A DNA stretch of 64,000 nucleotides from an uncultured Desulfovibrio sp. (GCF_910584445.1 NZ_CAJUBO010000012.1:1-64000); one strand, 5' to 3'. Positions 1 to 9,287 are shown, counted from the first letter of the stretch. The notes: generated from the sequence alone by a model not told the origin. Numbers and translations: made by a program.

Positions 1-77
1 GGATGATTGTGGCATTGCACAAGCTGCCACATCCCAAGCCAGCGGTCACATTAATAGGTCCAGACCCTAGAGTATAT
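1..77. repeat. Right-hand end of an intergenic repeat family
   Basis: The first 77 bases are nearly identical to 15986-16062: both contain GGATGATTGTGGCATTGCAC, then the shared words CTGCCACATCCCAAGCCAG and CACATT. The rest of this copy lies outside the window. A diverged inverted version is seen at 31694-31767. It is non-coding on both strands as far as can be seen. Confidence 0.75.
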
Positions 78-78
78 T

Positions 79-148
79 GCGATTGAAAATAGCCATTTTC
101 AATCGCGACGCCGCCTGCCATTTCGCGTCCAGAACGCGGTCTGGACGC
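79..148. other. Two hairpins upstream of thiD
   Basis: A perfect 12-bp stem (79-90 with 95-106, loop AGCC) is followed by a 9-bp stem (125-133 with 140-148). A weaker stem, GGTGAC/GTCACC, follows at about 161-182. The first lacks a T tract, so it is not a classical terminator; the second is followed by TTATT. The conserved parts of a TPP riboswitch are not present, so these are more likely transcript-end or processing structures between the repeat and thiD. Confidence 0.5.
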
Positions 149-229
149 TTATTCGGCGCGGGTGACAGCTAACGCAGTCACCAGAGCGGCTTGGATGATT
201 TCATTACCAAACCGCTCTACGGAGTCGCC

Positions 230-1036
230 ATGCCCCTTTCGCCTCCCAATATCCTCACCGTCGCCGGGTCCGATTCCGGCGGGGGCGCCGGCATCCAGGC
301 CGACCTCAAGACCATCATGGCCCTCGGCTGCTACGGCATGAGCGTCATCACCGCGCTCACGGCCCAGAACGGCCTGGGCGTGACCGGCATCCACGCGCCG
401 GAACCGGAATTCGTGGCCCTGGAGCTGAACACCGTGCTCGAGGGCTTTCCCGTGGCCGCGGCCAAGACGGGGATGCTCTTTTCCGCGGGCATCATCCGGG
501 CCGTGGCGCCCATCCTGCGCGGGCGACGCTTTCCGCTGGTGGTGGACCCGGTCTCGGTGAGCCAGAGCGGCAGCCGCCTGCTGGAGGAAGACGCCGTCAC
601 CGCCCTGCGGGAAGAGATGCTGCCGGGCTGCGACCTGCTCACGCCCAACCGGCCCGAGGCGGAGATGCTCACGGGTCTTGGCATCGCATCGCTGGAAGAC
701 GCCGCCGCCGCCGGGGAAAAGCTCCTCGGCATGGGGCCGAAGGCGGTGCTCATCAAGGGCGGCCACATGGAAAGCGCGGTGGTGGTCACGGATGTGCTCT
801 GCCGCCCCGGCATGGAGCCGAAGTTCCTGCCCCAGGCCCGGGTGGAGACGACCAACAACCACGGCACCGGCTGCACGCTGTCGGCGGCCATCGCCGCGGA
901 ACTGGGCAAGGGCCTGCCGCTGGAGGCCGCCGTTGCCGGGGCGCAGCGTTTCCTCAACCGCGCCCTGCGGGCGGCGTATGCGCCCGGCAAGGGCTGCGGA
1001 CCCGTCGATCACGCGGCCGGGCTTTTGCCTGCGTGA
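230..1036 (+). CDS. thiD: Hydroxymethylpyrimidine/phosphomethylpyrimidine kinase ThiD
   Basis: This is a 268-aa ribokinase-fold enzyme that phosphorylates HMP and HMP-phosphate to HMP-PP for thiamine synthesis in the cytoplasm. The N-terminus has the family signature TVAGSDSGGGAGIQADLKT. The substrate loop AAAKTGML, the LTPNRPEAE segment and the C-terminal anion-hole/catalytic motif NNHGTGCTLSAA are all present. Length is normal. I chose the ATG at 230 because ACGGAG lies about 6 nt upstream and the homologous sequence begins there; the open frame extends to 191 without family similarity. It stands alone, with hairpins upstream and fliJ about 210 nt downstream, and no riboswitch was recognised. 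Confidence 0.95.
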   Translation: MPLSPPNILTVAGSDSGGGAGIQADLKTIMALGCYGMSVITALTAQNGLGVTGIHAPEPEFVALELNTVLEGFPVAAAKTGMLFSAGIIRAVAPILRGRRFPLVVDPVSVSQSGSRLLEEDAVTALREEMLPGCDLLTPNRPEAEMLTGLGIASLEDAAAAGEKLLGMGPKAVLIKGGHMESAVVVTDVLCRPGMEPKFLPQARVETTNNHGTGCTLSAAIAAELGKGLPLEAAVAGAQRFLNRALRAAYAPGKGCGPVDHAAGLLPA

Positions 1037-1248
1037 CGGAGGCTTGACACCCGCGCCGGCGCCGTGGGGAACGCGTCCCGTGGATGCCCGCGAAACCTTC
1101 GGACGCGGCATATGCGGTGAAGTGGCGCGGTCCTTGCAATATTCTGGCGCGAGTCGATCTGTGGTTCCGGGGCTGCGGAACTGCCCGTGGGTCGCCCATG
1201 CACGGGGCGCGGCCCGCGTGGCGCATGGTCGGCAAGGGTGGGGCAGAC

Positions 1249-1683
1249 ATGCCGTTTCGCTTCAAGATGCAGAAAGTGCTGGACTACCGCGCCCAGCTCG
1301 AGGAAGAGTCCAAGGTTCGCCTTGCCGATGCCGAGCGCAGGCTGCGGGAGAGCCGGGAACGCCTTGATGCCGTGCTCGACGAGCTGGCCCGCGCCGAGGA
1401 AAAATCGCGTATGGGCCTGCTCCAGAACGGTGAGCGCTGGCTGCACGAGCAGTATCTCAAGGGACTGCGCAGCGATCGCGCCATGGCGGAACTCCAGTGC
1501 CGCATGCAGGAGCAACTGGCCGAAGAGGCGCGCGCCCTGCTCGCGGCCCGCGCCATGGAACGCAAATTGCTTGAAAAGCTGAAAGAGCGGCAAAAATCCC
1601 AGTACCTGCACGCGGAACGGCTTCAGGAGCAGCATTTCAATGACGAAATCTCGACACTCCGCTACAAGGCTTCGGCTTTCTAG
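1249..1683 (+). CDS. fliJ: Flagellar export protein FliJ
   Basis: A 144-aa, almost wholly alpha-helical coiled-coil protein starting MPFRFKMQKVLDYRAQLEEE, the typical FliJ opening. FliJ is the soluble central stalk of the flagellar type III export ATPase complex (with FliI and FliH) and escorts chaperone-substrate pairs. Heptads rich in Arg, Glu and Leu run through most of the protein. The frame is open upstream to 1084, but homology starts at the ATG at 1249. Its last 44 nt overlap the next gene, which suggests translational coupling with the MotE-like protein. Upstream fliI is not in the window. Confidence 0.85.
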   Translation: MPFRFKMQKVLDYRAQLEEESKVRLADAERRLRESRERLDAVLDELARAEEKSRMGLLQNGERWLHEQYLKGLRSDRAMAELQCRMQEQLAEEARALLAARAMERKLLEKLKERQKSQYLHAERLQEQHFNDEISTLRYKASAF

Positions 1684-2995
1684 GCTGGTCCGTTGTCTGG
1701 TCGCCCTGTGCTGCCTCAAGGTGGCCGCCCTGGGGCTGGCGTTTTTTGACGTGCCGCTGCCGCGCTGGCTCGGCTGGGGAAGCGCCGGGCAGTCGTCCGT
1801 CGTTCCGGATGCCGGGGAAAGCAGCCGACGGCTGGAGGCGGCGTTGCTGGCGCAGAACGGCGGCGTGGGCGCGGCCGTGGCTCCTGAGGGGAGCGCCGCG
1901 CCGGAGGATCCGTCCACGGGCGCGCCGTCCGTTTCCGCCGCGAGCGCCACGGATGCCCAGCCGCAGGGCGCGGAAGCCGCCGAGCTTGCCGCCGCGGCCA
2001 GGCCCAGGCCCCGCGCGGGCGCAAGCCCGTCCGGCCTGCCCGCGCCGGTGATCGCCGATGGCATGGTGTCCGCGGGTTTTGCCGCGCCAGGCGCCGCGGG
2101 GGCGCTGAACGGCCCTGCGCTGCCCACACCGCCCCCCCTGGGTTCGCCGCTGGTGGCGGCGGGCATTCCCGCGCCGCAGACGTCAGCGTCGCGCGCGGAT
2201 GATGGCGAGGGCGTGAGCCTCTGGGATCTGCTCGACCTCACCTCCCTGCCCATTCCCGGCCTCGGGAGCGCCCAGGCGGCTCATGCCGCGGCGCTGGACA
2301 TGCCGGTGCCGACCACGCCGCCGTCCTCCCGGGGAACATCGCCGTTCGCGCCGGCCGAGCAGCTGGCTCCGCTGGACGGACGACCCGCCGCCATGGGCGG
2401 TCCCACGGCGCTGCCCGGGGCCGCGCCCATCCCCGCGGGCATCCCCCGCGGCCAGTCGGCGGACGGCTCGCCCCTGCCGCCCCGCGCCGCTGAAGTTCCC
2501 GGTCAGGCGGCTCAGGGCACGCCGAACCTCGCGCCCTCCGCCGCGCGGGACGCATCGCCCCTGCCGGCCCTGCCCCGGACGGACCCCTCGGCCACCTGGC
2601 CCGCGCCCGCGCCCACGGTGACGCCCCAGGCGCCGGCGGCCGATCCCAATGGCAAGGCGCAGGAGCTGGCCCGTCAGCAGCAGGACATCCTCATGCTGCG
2701 CCAGCAGATGGACCAGCGCCTCAAGGACCTCCAGAACGCCGAAGACAAGATGAAGGACATGATCCGCGAGGCGCGCGAACTGGAAGACAAGAAGATCCGC
2801 AACCTCATCATGATGTACGCCAACATGAAGCCGCGCATGGCGGCCCAGGCCATGGAAAACATGGACGAGCGCGTGGCCGTGCGGATCCTTTCGGGCATGG
2901 CGCCCAAGCAGTCCGGCGAGATCCTTACCTATACCAATCCCGCCAAGACGGCCAAGTTCACGGAAATGATCACCCGTATGCGGATGCCGGAATAA
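1640..2995 (+). CDS. MotE-like protein with long Pro/Ala linker and MgtE-N-like C-terminus
   Basis: A 451-aa protein with an N-terminal basic stretch and one membrane segment (about residues 16-36). A low-complexity linker rich in Ala, Pro and Gly follows (about 50-340). The C-terminus holds a coiled coil (about 345-385, QQQDILMLRQQMDQRLKDLQ) and a short helical domain with MKPRMAAQAMENMDERVAVRIL, which resembles the MgtE N-terminal/MotE domain. Proteins of this layout lie next to fliJ in many flagellated bacteria and chaperone the stator protein MotC. It is in the periplasm by inference. The linker is far longer than in usual ~200-aa family members. It overlaps fliJ upstream and touches truA (TAATG) downstream. 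Confidence 0.7.
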   Translation: MTKSRHSATRLRLSRLVRCLVALCCLKVAALGLAFFDVPLPRWLGWGSAGQSSVVPDAGESSRRLEAALLAQNGGVGAAVAPEGSAAPEDPSTGAPSVSAASATDAQPQGAEAAELAAAARPRPRAGASPSGLPAPVIADGMVSAGFAAPGAAGALNGPALPTPPPLGSPLVAAGIPAPQTSASRADDGEGVSLWDLLDLTSLPIPGLGSAQAAHAAALDMPVPTTPPSSRGTSPFAPAEQLAPLDGRPAAMGGPTALPGAAPIPAGIPRGQSADGSPLPPRAAEVPGQAAQGTPNLAPSAARDASPLPALPRTDPSATWPAPAPTVTPQAPAADPNGKAQELARQQQDILMLRQQMDQRLKDLQNAEDKMKDMIREARELEDKKIRNLIMMYANMKPRMAAQAMENMDERVAVRILSGMAPKQSGEILTYTNPAKTAKFTEMITRMRMPE

Positions 2996-3783
2996 TGCGC
3001 CTCAAACTTCTGGTGGCCTATGACGGGACGGGGTTCAGCGGCTGGCAGATCCAGGAAAAGCCCCAGCCGCCCCCAACCGTCCAGGGTACGCTGGAAGCGG
3101 CGCTGGCCCGGCTGACGGGCGGGTCCGTGCGCGTTTTCGGTTCGGGGCGCACGGATGCGGGCGTCCATGCCCACGGGCAGGTGGCGCATTGCGATGTCCC
3201 CGACCGTCCGGGCTTTGACTGGCGCCACGCCCTCAATGCCGTGCTGCCGCCCGCGGTGCGTATCCTTTCGGCCGATGCGGCGGCGCCCGGCTTTGATGCG
3301 CGCCGTGATGCGGTCTCCAAGACCTATATCTACCAGTTCTGGCGCGAAACCCGTTTCGTGCCGCCCCTGCTCGCGCCTTTTGTCTGGGCGTGCGGGCCGC
3401 TGGATGCGGCGGCCATGCGGGCGGCGCTGCCCCATTTTCTGGGCGAGCGGGATTTCGCCTCGCTACGGAATGCCGGCTCGGAAACGCGCGGCAGCGTGCG
3501 CTGCATTTTTGCCGCCAGTCTGGAGACGCTGCCGCCGCAGGAGTTTTACCCGCCGCATGCGCCCCTGCTGCGGCTCAGGGTCACGGCAAACGGATTTCTC
3601 AAGCAGATGGTGCGGAACATGGCCGGGCTGCTGGCCGCCTGCGGCCGGGGGAAGCTGGCGCCCGGGGACGTCCCGGCGCTTCTGGCCGCGGCTGACCGCG
3701 CGGCCGTGGCCGCGCCCACGGCGCCGCCGCGCGGTCTGGCTCTGGCCTGTGTGGAATACGGGCCGGCCTACTCCTGCCCCTGA
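2995..3783 (+). CDS. truA: tRNA pseudouridine(38-40) synthase TruA
   Basis: A 262-aa cytoplasmic enzyme that isomerises uridines 38-40 in the tRNA anticodon arm. It shows the family opening LLVAYDGTGFSGWQIQ and the catalytic-loop motif GSGRTDAGVHAHGQVAH with the conserved Asp. The RNA-contact segment KTYIYQFW and the C-terminal motif FLKQMVRNMAG are also present. Length is normal. The ATG overlaps the stop of the previous gene (TAATG), so translation is probably coupled. Its 3' end overlaps the convergent FlhG-like gene by 16 bp, leaving no room for a separate terminator. Confidence 0.95.
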   Translation: MRLKLLVAYDGTGFSGWQIQEKPQPPPTVQGTLEAALARLTGGSVRVFGSGRTDAGVHAHGQVAHCDVPDRPGFDWRHALNAVLPPAVRILSADAAAPGFDARRDAVSKTYIYQFWRETRFVPPLLAPFVWACGPLDAAAMRAALPHFLGERDFASLRNAGSETRGSVRCIFAASLETLPPQEFYPPHAPLLRLRVTANGFLKQMVRNMAGLLAACGRGKLAPGDVPALLAAADRAAVAAPTAPPRGLALACVEYGPAYSCP

Positions 3784-4568
3784 AGCACGCCGCGCTTGCC
3801 GAGCCAGTCGAGCATGGAGAGGCGCACCCGCTGGAGCCGGCCGGCAAGCGCCTGGATGTCCTGCGCCGCCGGGGAACCGGGCGCATAGGCCAGCAGGGGC
3901 TGCTGGCGGCACACGGCCTCGGGCAGCTTTTTGTCCATGCGCACATGGCCGAGCAGGACCGGCTCGAACTGGAGAAAGTGGGCGCACGCGCCCTTCAGCT
4001 TGTCGAAGGCGGACTGCGCCTCCCGGGCGGATGTCGCCTGGTTGACCACCACCATGTAGTCGCGCAGGCCGAAGCGGGCATTGAGCACCTTGATGAGGGC
4101 ATAGCTGTCCGTGAGCGACGTGGGTTCCGGCGTGATGACCACCACGCGCACGGCGGCCAGGGCGGCAAAGGCCTGCACCGTCTCGGAAATGCCCGCGCCC
4201 AGATCCATGAAGACATAGTCGTAGTTGCCGAGCAGCGGCTCCAGGCGTTCGAGCAGGGCGGCGCGCAGGTCCGGGCTGAGGTCGTTGAGTTCGGGCACGC
4301 CCGAGGCCGCGGGCAGCACGTCGAAGCCCGCCGGCGCCACCGGGTGGAGCACTTCGGCCAGGCCGCGCCCGCCGAGCAGGGCATCCTGAAGATTGCCTTC
4401 CGGCGTGATGCCGAGCAGGACGTCAAGATTGGCAAGCCCCATGTCGCAATCCATGAGCAGCGCCTTGAAGCCCTGCCCATGGAGCGCCCAGGCCAGGTTG
4501 AGGGTGAGGTTGGTCTTGCCGACGCCGCCCTTGCCGCTGAGCACGGCAACGCTCAAGGTCGTGTTCAT
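3768..4568 (-). CDS. MinD/ParA-family ATPase, FlhG-like
   Basis: A 266-aa deviant Walker ATPase. The P-loop SGKGGVGKTNLTLNLAWAL sits at residues 10-28, followed by the switch motifs DCDMGLANLDVLLG and VFMDLGAGIS. The sequence after the P-loop and the flagellar neighbourhood point to FlhG/YlxH, which sets flagellar number and placement. The acidic N-terminal activation helix of FlhG is lacking, so another polarity role is possible. The start is fixed by the ATGA overlap with the upstream GGDEF-like gene. A longer open frame upstream (to 5240) lies inside that gene and is spurious. The 3' end overlaps truA. Confidence 0.8.
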   Translation of the reverse strand: MNTTLSVAVLSGKGGVGKTNLTLNLAWALHGQGFKALLMDCDMGLANLDVLLGITPEGNLQDALLGGRGLAEVLHPVAPAGFDVLPAASGVPELNDLSPDLRAALLERLEPLLGNYDYVFMDLGAGISETVQAFAALAAVRVVVITPEPTSLTDSYALIKVLNARFGLRDYMVVVNQATSAREAQSAFDKLKGACAHFLQFEPVLLGHVRMDKKLPEAVCRQQPLLAYAPGSPAAQDIQALAGRLQRVRLSMLDWLGKRGVLQGQE

Positions 4569-5470
4569 TTGGAGTCTCCGCCGAAAAAGAGAAAGCGTTT
4601 TTCCCCGGAATGGACCAGGGTCTCCCCCTGGCGCGCTGTTCCGAAAGTTTCCTGATGGATGTAGCCCTCGTCCTGGGCCAGCGCCGCTTCCAGCGCGGCC
4701 TCGGCGCGCCGGAGAAGTTCCTGCGCGTGGGGCGTCCGTTCCCGGCTGACATGGACCACGCCCAGGGCGCAGGCGGCGCCGTTGCCGGCGGTGATGCCCC
4801 CGGTGGGGAAAAAGGGGCGGGCGGCCTCGGCAAAGGCCGCCTGGGCCGCCTCGATGAAGCGGCGCGTCCTGAGCTGGCCCATGCCGGGCAAGAGGATGAC
4901 ATAGCGCCCCGGCGCCCCGGCGCCGAGGCTGTCGCAGGCTTCGAGCAGGCCCTGGAGCGTCTCGCCCAGGAGGCGTTCCAGCCGGGCGACGGTGCCGTCC
5001 CCGAGGGCGGTAGCCAGCCGCCGCCGTTCGGCCACGGCCGTAGCCACAAGGCTCAGGCCGCCGCCGGCGCGCGCAAGGCGCAGCAGCTCGCGCTCCAGCT
5101 GGGCGGCGAACATGGAGCTGCCCAGCGCGCCCAGAAGAACATCGCCGGGCACGGGCGGCTCGGCGCAGGCCGGGTCCGCGCGCAGGTCGGCCAGGCGGAC
5201 GCCGGTGACGACCTCGTCGGGCACGGGCAGGGCGTACCATTGGCTCAGGGGATAGGCGCGGCAGAACTCCTGCCAGCCTTCATGGGAAAAGCCGCGCACC
5301 ACGCGCGCCACCAGCAGGGCCTTGTGGGCCGCGTCGGGGGCGCTCGCCGTGTCCCGGGACGGCGCGAGGGCCTGCGGCGCGGCCGGGGGCGCGCCCTTGC
5401 CGGAGAGACTGCGCGGCAGGTCGCCGAGTTCGCGGGCGAGCGCCTGCGGATCAGTGGTGTTCTTGTTCAT
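4565..5470 (-). CDS. Degenerate GGDEF-like domain protein
   Basis: A 301-aa soluble protein. The N-terminal 60 residues are Ala/Pro-rich and variable. The C-terminal half (about 130-285) aligns by pattern with a diguanylate cyclase domain. However, the position of the GGDEF signature reads GAPGRYVILLPGMG, so the catalytic motif is lost and synthesis of cyclic di-GMP is not expected. Only the fold is argued here; the partner is unknown. It sits between prfB and the FlhG-like gene, overlapping them by 20 nt and 4 nt (ATGA), so it is co-translated with both and may act in flagellar control. Confidence 0.6.
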   Translation of the reverse strand: MNKNTTDPQALARELGDLPRSLSGKGAPPAAPQALAPSRDTASAPDAAHKALLVARVVRGFSHEGWQEFCRAYPLSQWYALPVPDEVVTGVRLADLRADPACAEPPVPGDVLLGALGSSMFAAQLERELLRLARAGGGLSLVATAVAERRRLATALGDGTVARLERLLGETLQGLLEACDSLGAGAPGRYVILLPGMGQLRTRRFIEAAQAAFAEAARPFFPTGGITAGNGAACALGVVHVSRERTPHAQELLRRAEAALEAALAQDEGYIHQETFGTARQGETLVHSGEKRFLFFGGDSK

Positions 5471-6585
5471 GGCGGTACAGAAGGTAGTCGTGCTGGAATT
5501 GGTCGATGCGCCCGTCGAGTACCGCGTCCACATCTCCGGCTTCGGTGCCGGTGCGATGGTCCTTGACGAGGCGGTACGGCTGGAGCGTGTAGGTGCGGAT
5601 CTGGCTGCCGAAGGCGATGGCGTCCTTGCCCGCGTACTGGGCCTGACGCTCGGCATCGCGTTTTTGCAGTTCCATGTTGTAGAGCCGGGCCTTGAGCACG
5701 CGCAGGGCGGATTCCTTGTTGTGGTGCTGCGACTTTTCGTTCTGGCACTGGGCGGAAATGCCGGTGGGCAGATGGGTGACGCGCACGGCCGAGCTTGTGG
5801 TGTTGACGCTCTGGCCGCCCGGACCGCTGGAACGGAAAATGTCGAAGCGCAGGTCGGATTCCTTGATGTCGAGCTGGATGTCGTCGCCCGCGTCGGGCAT
5901 GACATCCACCGAGGCGAAGGAGGTGTGGCGGCGCCCGGAAGCGTCAAAGGGCGAGATGCGGATCAGGCGGTGGATGCCGCGCTCGCTCTTGAGAAAGCCA
6001 TAGGCATGCGGCCCGGAGAGCCGCAGCGTCACGCTCTTGATGCCCGCCTCGTCACCGGGGAGGTAGTCGAGTTCCTCCACGGCGAAGCCGCGCCGGGCGG
6101 CCCAGCGGGTGTACTGGCGCAGGAGCATTTCCGCCCAGTCCTGGGATTCGGTGCCGCCCGCGCCGGGATGGATCTCCAGGATGGCGTCCTGGCCGTCCTC
6201 CTCGGCGGAGAGCAGCATGACCAGTTCCGTCTCGTCCAGGCGCGCGGCAAGGTCGCCCTGCGCCGCGGACAGGGATTCGAGCGCCTCCTGGGCCTCGGCT
6301 TCTCCGGCGTCGCCGCTTTCCGTGGCGAGCAGGAGCCATTCCTCCATGTCGTCGTGGGCCTTTTTCAGGGCGGAAAGCCGGGCGATCTCGTCTTCGAGGC
6401 GGCGTTTTTCCTGCAGCAGCGGCGTCAGCGCCTCGGGCTTGTCCCATGCGCCGGGCCGCGCAAGTTCGGACTCGATGTCCGCAAGGCGCTTCTGGTCGGC
6501 AGCGGCGTCAAAGCCGCCCCCAGAGGCTGGTGAATCGCTGGGTCAGCGGCCCGCAGGCCGCACGCAGATCGCTAAGCTGGAGCAT
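5451..6585 (-). CDS. prfB: Peptide chain release factor 2 (programmed +1 frameshift)
   Basis: The cytoplasmic factor that terminates translation at UGA and UAA. The main frame carries the anticodon-like SPF motif (RISPFDASGRRHTSF) and the catalytic GGQ (RSSGPGGQSVNTTSSAVR). The ribosome reads about 25 codons from the ATG at 6585 (preceded by GAGGAG), reaches an in-frame TGA at 6508-6510 and shifts +1 to continue to the stop at 5451. The product is about 377 aa, a normal RF2 length. The 3' end overlaps the GGDEF-like gene by 20 nt. Confidence 0.95.
6508..6523 (-). promoter_or_regulatory. RF2 autoregulatory frameshift site
   Basis: Read on the minus strand the sequence is TGGGGGCGGCTTTGAC. A Shine-Dalgarno-like GGGGG sits three nucleotides before CTT TGA C, the same geometry as the classical AGGGGGTATCTTTGAC site. 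Low RF2 slows termination at TGA and favours the +1 shift, so RF2 regulates its own synthesis. Confidence 0.9.
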
Positions 6586-6662
6586 GGCTTCTCCTCATGG
6601 CTGAGTGCAAAAATTCGCGCGGTGTCCGCGTTGGCGGGCGGACGCCAGGCGCCGGGCTTTTC

Positions 6663-8393
6663 TCAGGCGCGTGTGGCGTCGTTCCGTCGCCGGCCTGTGC
6701 GGAGCAGTGTCAGCGCTCCCAGGCCCGGAACGGCCGCAAGCGGCAGCCAGGGCGCAAGCGCGTTGTAGCGGCTCGGCGTTTCGTTGAGCCGGGCGCGGGC
6801 CGCCAGCGTGCCCGCGCGGAACTGGGGACCCCTGACGGTCACGCGGCCACGCGTGTCCACCACCGCCGAAATGCCGGTGTTGGTTCCGCGCAGGAGCCAG
6901 CGGTTCTGCTCAAGGGCGCGCAGGACGGTGAGATACAGATGCTGGCGTGAGGCGGGCGTGCCCCGGAACCAGCCGTCATTGCTGATGTCCACAAGGATGT
7001 TGGCGCCGGCCGCCACCCGCTCCCGGGCGAGCCACGGGAATATTCCCTCATAGCAGATGAGCATGCCAAGGGCAAGGTCGCCGTAGCGCAGGGGGCTGGC
7101 GGACGTGCCCTCGGCATAGACGCCCACGCCCTGGAGCAGGGCCTCGAGAAACGGCCAGTCGAGCCAGGAGGGCAGGTATTCCCCGAAGGGCACGAGGTGC
7201 TCCTTGTCATACCAGCCGATGAGGCGGCCGTCCGGCGCGAGCAGGAAGGCGCGGTTGAAGATGTCCGGTCCCGGGGGGGGCGTCCCCGGCGCGGAGGACG
7301 CGGCTGCCGGGCGGCGCTCCACGCCGGGCGCGCCGAAGAGCAGGGGCGCCTGCTCCTGCTGGACCAGCCCGCGCACCCGGGCCGCCAGCAGGTGCGTCTG
7401 GAAAAAGAAGGGGAGGGCGGTCTCGGGCCAGATGACGAGCGGCCGTTGCGCCGCGGCATCAGGCGCGGCCGGGGCGCCCGGGGCAGGGGGACCGGCCAGG
7501 GCCGCCAGCCCGCGCTCGGTGAGGGCGCAGTACAGATCCACGGTCTCGCGCTGCATGGCCGGCAGCCACTTTTGGCCCTGGTCCACATTGCCTTCCACAA
7601 AGAGGACGGCCATGCTGCCAGGCCCTTGGGGCGCCGTTTCCAGGGGCGTCGCGTCAAGGCGCCACAGGCCGTAGCCGAGCGTCAGCGCGGCCAGCGCGGC
7701 GCCGGCCGCCAGCCTGCCGGGGAAGAAGCGGGCCGCGCGCGGCGGGCCGGTGTCCATGCCCGCCGGATATGGCAGGCAGAAGAGCGCGAGCAGGGCGGCC
7801 CAGAGCCAGAGCGCGCCCGTGCCGTAGGCGCCGAGCGTGTCCGCCGTCTGCACGAGGAGGGGCCAGGGCGCCAGGGCGCCGGCCAGCGGCAGCCAGGGAA
7901 AGCCCAGCAGGCGGGCGCAGGCGTATTCGAGCAGATACCAGAGCAGCGCAAGGGCCGCGGCCAGACGCCACGGCGGCCGTCCGCGCCAGAGCCGGGCGGC
8001 GGCGCAGAAGACGCCGCCCGCGCCGGTGATGCAGGCCGCGATGAAGACCGCGCAGGGCAGGGCCAGCGCCCAGGGGAGGCCGCCCACGTCATGGACGGGG
8101 AGGCTGAGCCAGTACAGCGCGGCCGTGCCGCCGGCGAGGCTGACGAGCCAGCCCCGGCGAAAGGCCGCCCCGGCGTCGGGCGCCCCCAGGCCGAGCGCCG
8201 CCAGCGAGAGCGGCCAGAGCAGGACGAGCGGCGGCGCGTCGAGGAGGTCGTTGGGAAAGCCGAGCCAGAGGCCGAGGACCCCGGCGGCCGCCCAGGACAG
8301 GGACAGGGAGCGGGTCACGGCCGCGCGCGGCCCGCCGCGCCCCCGCGGGTCCGCCAGCCTGTCACAGCGCTTCCTCCGGGATGGCGGCGGCAT
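6663..8393 (-). CDS. lnt: Apolipoprotein N-acyltransferase Lnt
   Basis: A 576-aa inner-membrane enzyme that adds the third acyl chain to lipoproteins. The N-terminal half has about six to eight hydrophobic segments. The C-terminal half is a nitrilase-fold periplasmic domain with the catalytic triad visible: Glu in WPETALP, Lys in YDKEHLVPFGEYLP and Cys in LICYEG. Two starts are possible: the ATG at 8393, which overlaps the upstream gene by 32 nt and adds a basic 25-residue leader, or the GTG at 8318, which starts closer to the first membrane segment. I keep the longer form but the shorter is quite likely. Confidence 0.9.
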   Translation of the reverse strand: MPPPSRRKRCDRLADPRGRGGPRAAVTRSLSLSWAAAGVLGLWLGFPNDLLDAPPLVLLWPLSLAALGLGAPDAGAAFRRGWLVSLAGGTAALYWLSLPVHDVGGLPWALALPCAVFIAACITGAGGVFCAAARLWRGRPPWRLAAALALLWYLLEYACARLLGFPWLPLAGALAPWPLLVQTADTLGAYGTGALWLWAALLALFCLPYPAGMDTGPPRAARFFPGRLAAGAALAALTLGYGLWRLDATPLETAPQGPGSMAVLFVEGNVDQGQKWLPAMQRETVDLYCALTERGLAALAGPPAPGAPAAPDAAAQRPLVIWPETALPFFFQTHLLAARVRGLVQQEQAPLLFGAPGVERRPAAASSAPGTPPPGPDIFNRAFLLAPDGRLIGWYDKEHLVPFGEYLPSWLDWPFLEALLQGVGVYAEGTSASPLRYGDLALGMLICYEGIFPWLARERVAAGANILVDISNDGWFRGTPASRQHLYLTVLRALEQNRWLLRGTNTGISAVVDTRGRVTVRGPQFRAGTLAARARLNETPSRYNALAPWLPLAAVPGLGALTLLRTGRRRNDATRA

Positions 8394-9210
8394 CTTCGGC
8401 GGGTTCCATACGCAGGAGGCGGATGAGCTTCATGTCCGCGTCAATGATGGTGAACGTCCAGCCGTGCAGGGTGAAGGATTCGCCCGCGCCGGGCACATGG
8501 CCCGCCTCCATGCTCAGGTAGCCGCCGATGGTGTCCACCTCGTCCGAGGAGATGTTGACGCCAAGCTCCTCCAGGTCTTCCAGCAGGGCGCGGCCCGTGA
8601 GTTCGTAAACGCGGTCGCCCACGGCGCGGATGTCCTGCTGGCGCGGGGCGTCGTGCTCGTCCTCGATGTCGCCCACGATCTCCTCCAGCACGTCCTCGAT
8701 GGTGATGAGTCCCGAGGTGCCGCCGTATTCGTCAAGGGCGATGGCGATGTGGAGCTTGCGCGCCCGGAATTCCTGAAGCAGGGTGCGGATGGATTTGGTC
8801 TCGGGCACGAAGAAAGGCTCGCGCATGACCTCGCTGACGGGCGGCGCGGCGTCCGTGTCCACCAGGCAGCGGAGCACGTCCTTGGCGTGGAGGATGCCCA
8901 CCATGTTGTCGCGGGTGTCGCGGAAGACCGGGATGCGCGAATGGCCGGAATCCACGATGACGCGGGCCACCTCCGGCAGGGGCATGTCTTCCGGCACGCA
9001 GTCGATGTCCGTGCGGGGGATCATGGTGTCCTGGACCTGAAGATCGTTGAAGCGCAGGATGCCGAGGAGCATGGACTCCTCTTCGGGTTCCACCTCGCCT
9101 TCGGCGCGCGCTTCAAGGATGGCCTTTTCCAGCGATTCCTCGCTGTCGTGCCCGAACAGGCGCCCCAGGCGCGACCAGATGGTACTATGACCTTCGGAGC
9201 CTCCGTCCAA
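8362..9210 (-). CDS. CorC/HlyC-family CBS-domain protein
   Basis: A 282-aa cytosolic protein with a short N-terminal helix, two CBS domains (about residues 55-180; motifs DTMIPRTDI, HSRIPVFRD and MVGILHAKDVL, then DEYGGTSGLITIEDVLEEIVG) and a C-terminal transporter-associated domain (VNISSDEVDTIGGYL). Family members influence magnesium and cobalt efflux or membrane processes, but the exact role is uncertain. The frame is open far upstream. I chose the TTG at 9210 because GGAGG lies about 6 nt before it and the protein then begins MDGGSEGHSTIW, like relatives. The neighbouring lnt gene overlaps its 3' end, the usual corC-lnt pairing. Confidence 0.85.
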   Translation of the reverse strand: MDGGSEGHSTIWSRLGRLFGHDSEESLEKAILEARAEGEVEPEEESMLLGILRFNDLQVQDTMIPRTDIDCVPEDMPLPEVARVIVDSGHSRIPVFRDTRDNMVGILHAKDVLRCLVDTDAAPPVSEVMREPFFVPETKSIRTLLQEFRARKLHIAIALDEYGGTSGLITIEDVLEEIVGDIEDEHDAPRQQDIRAVGDRVYELTGRALLEDLEELGVNISSDEVDTIGGYLSMEAGHVPGAGESFTLHGWTFTIIDADMKLIRLLRMEPAEDAAAIPEEAL

Positions 9211-9287
9211 AACTGCCTCCAGGGTAACGATGAAAAAACGCGCGGCGTGCCGGGCGCCCCAGGCGCTGGTCCGGGCCGCGCACGGCC

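Noticed and set aside
79..229. Possible TPP riboswitch before thiD
   Set aside because: Hairpins are present but the conserved CUGAGA and related core sequences are not.
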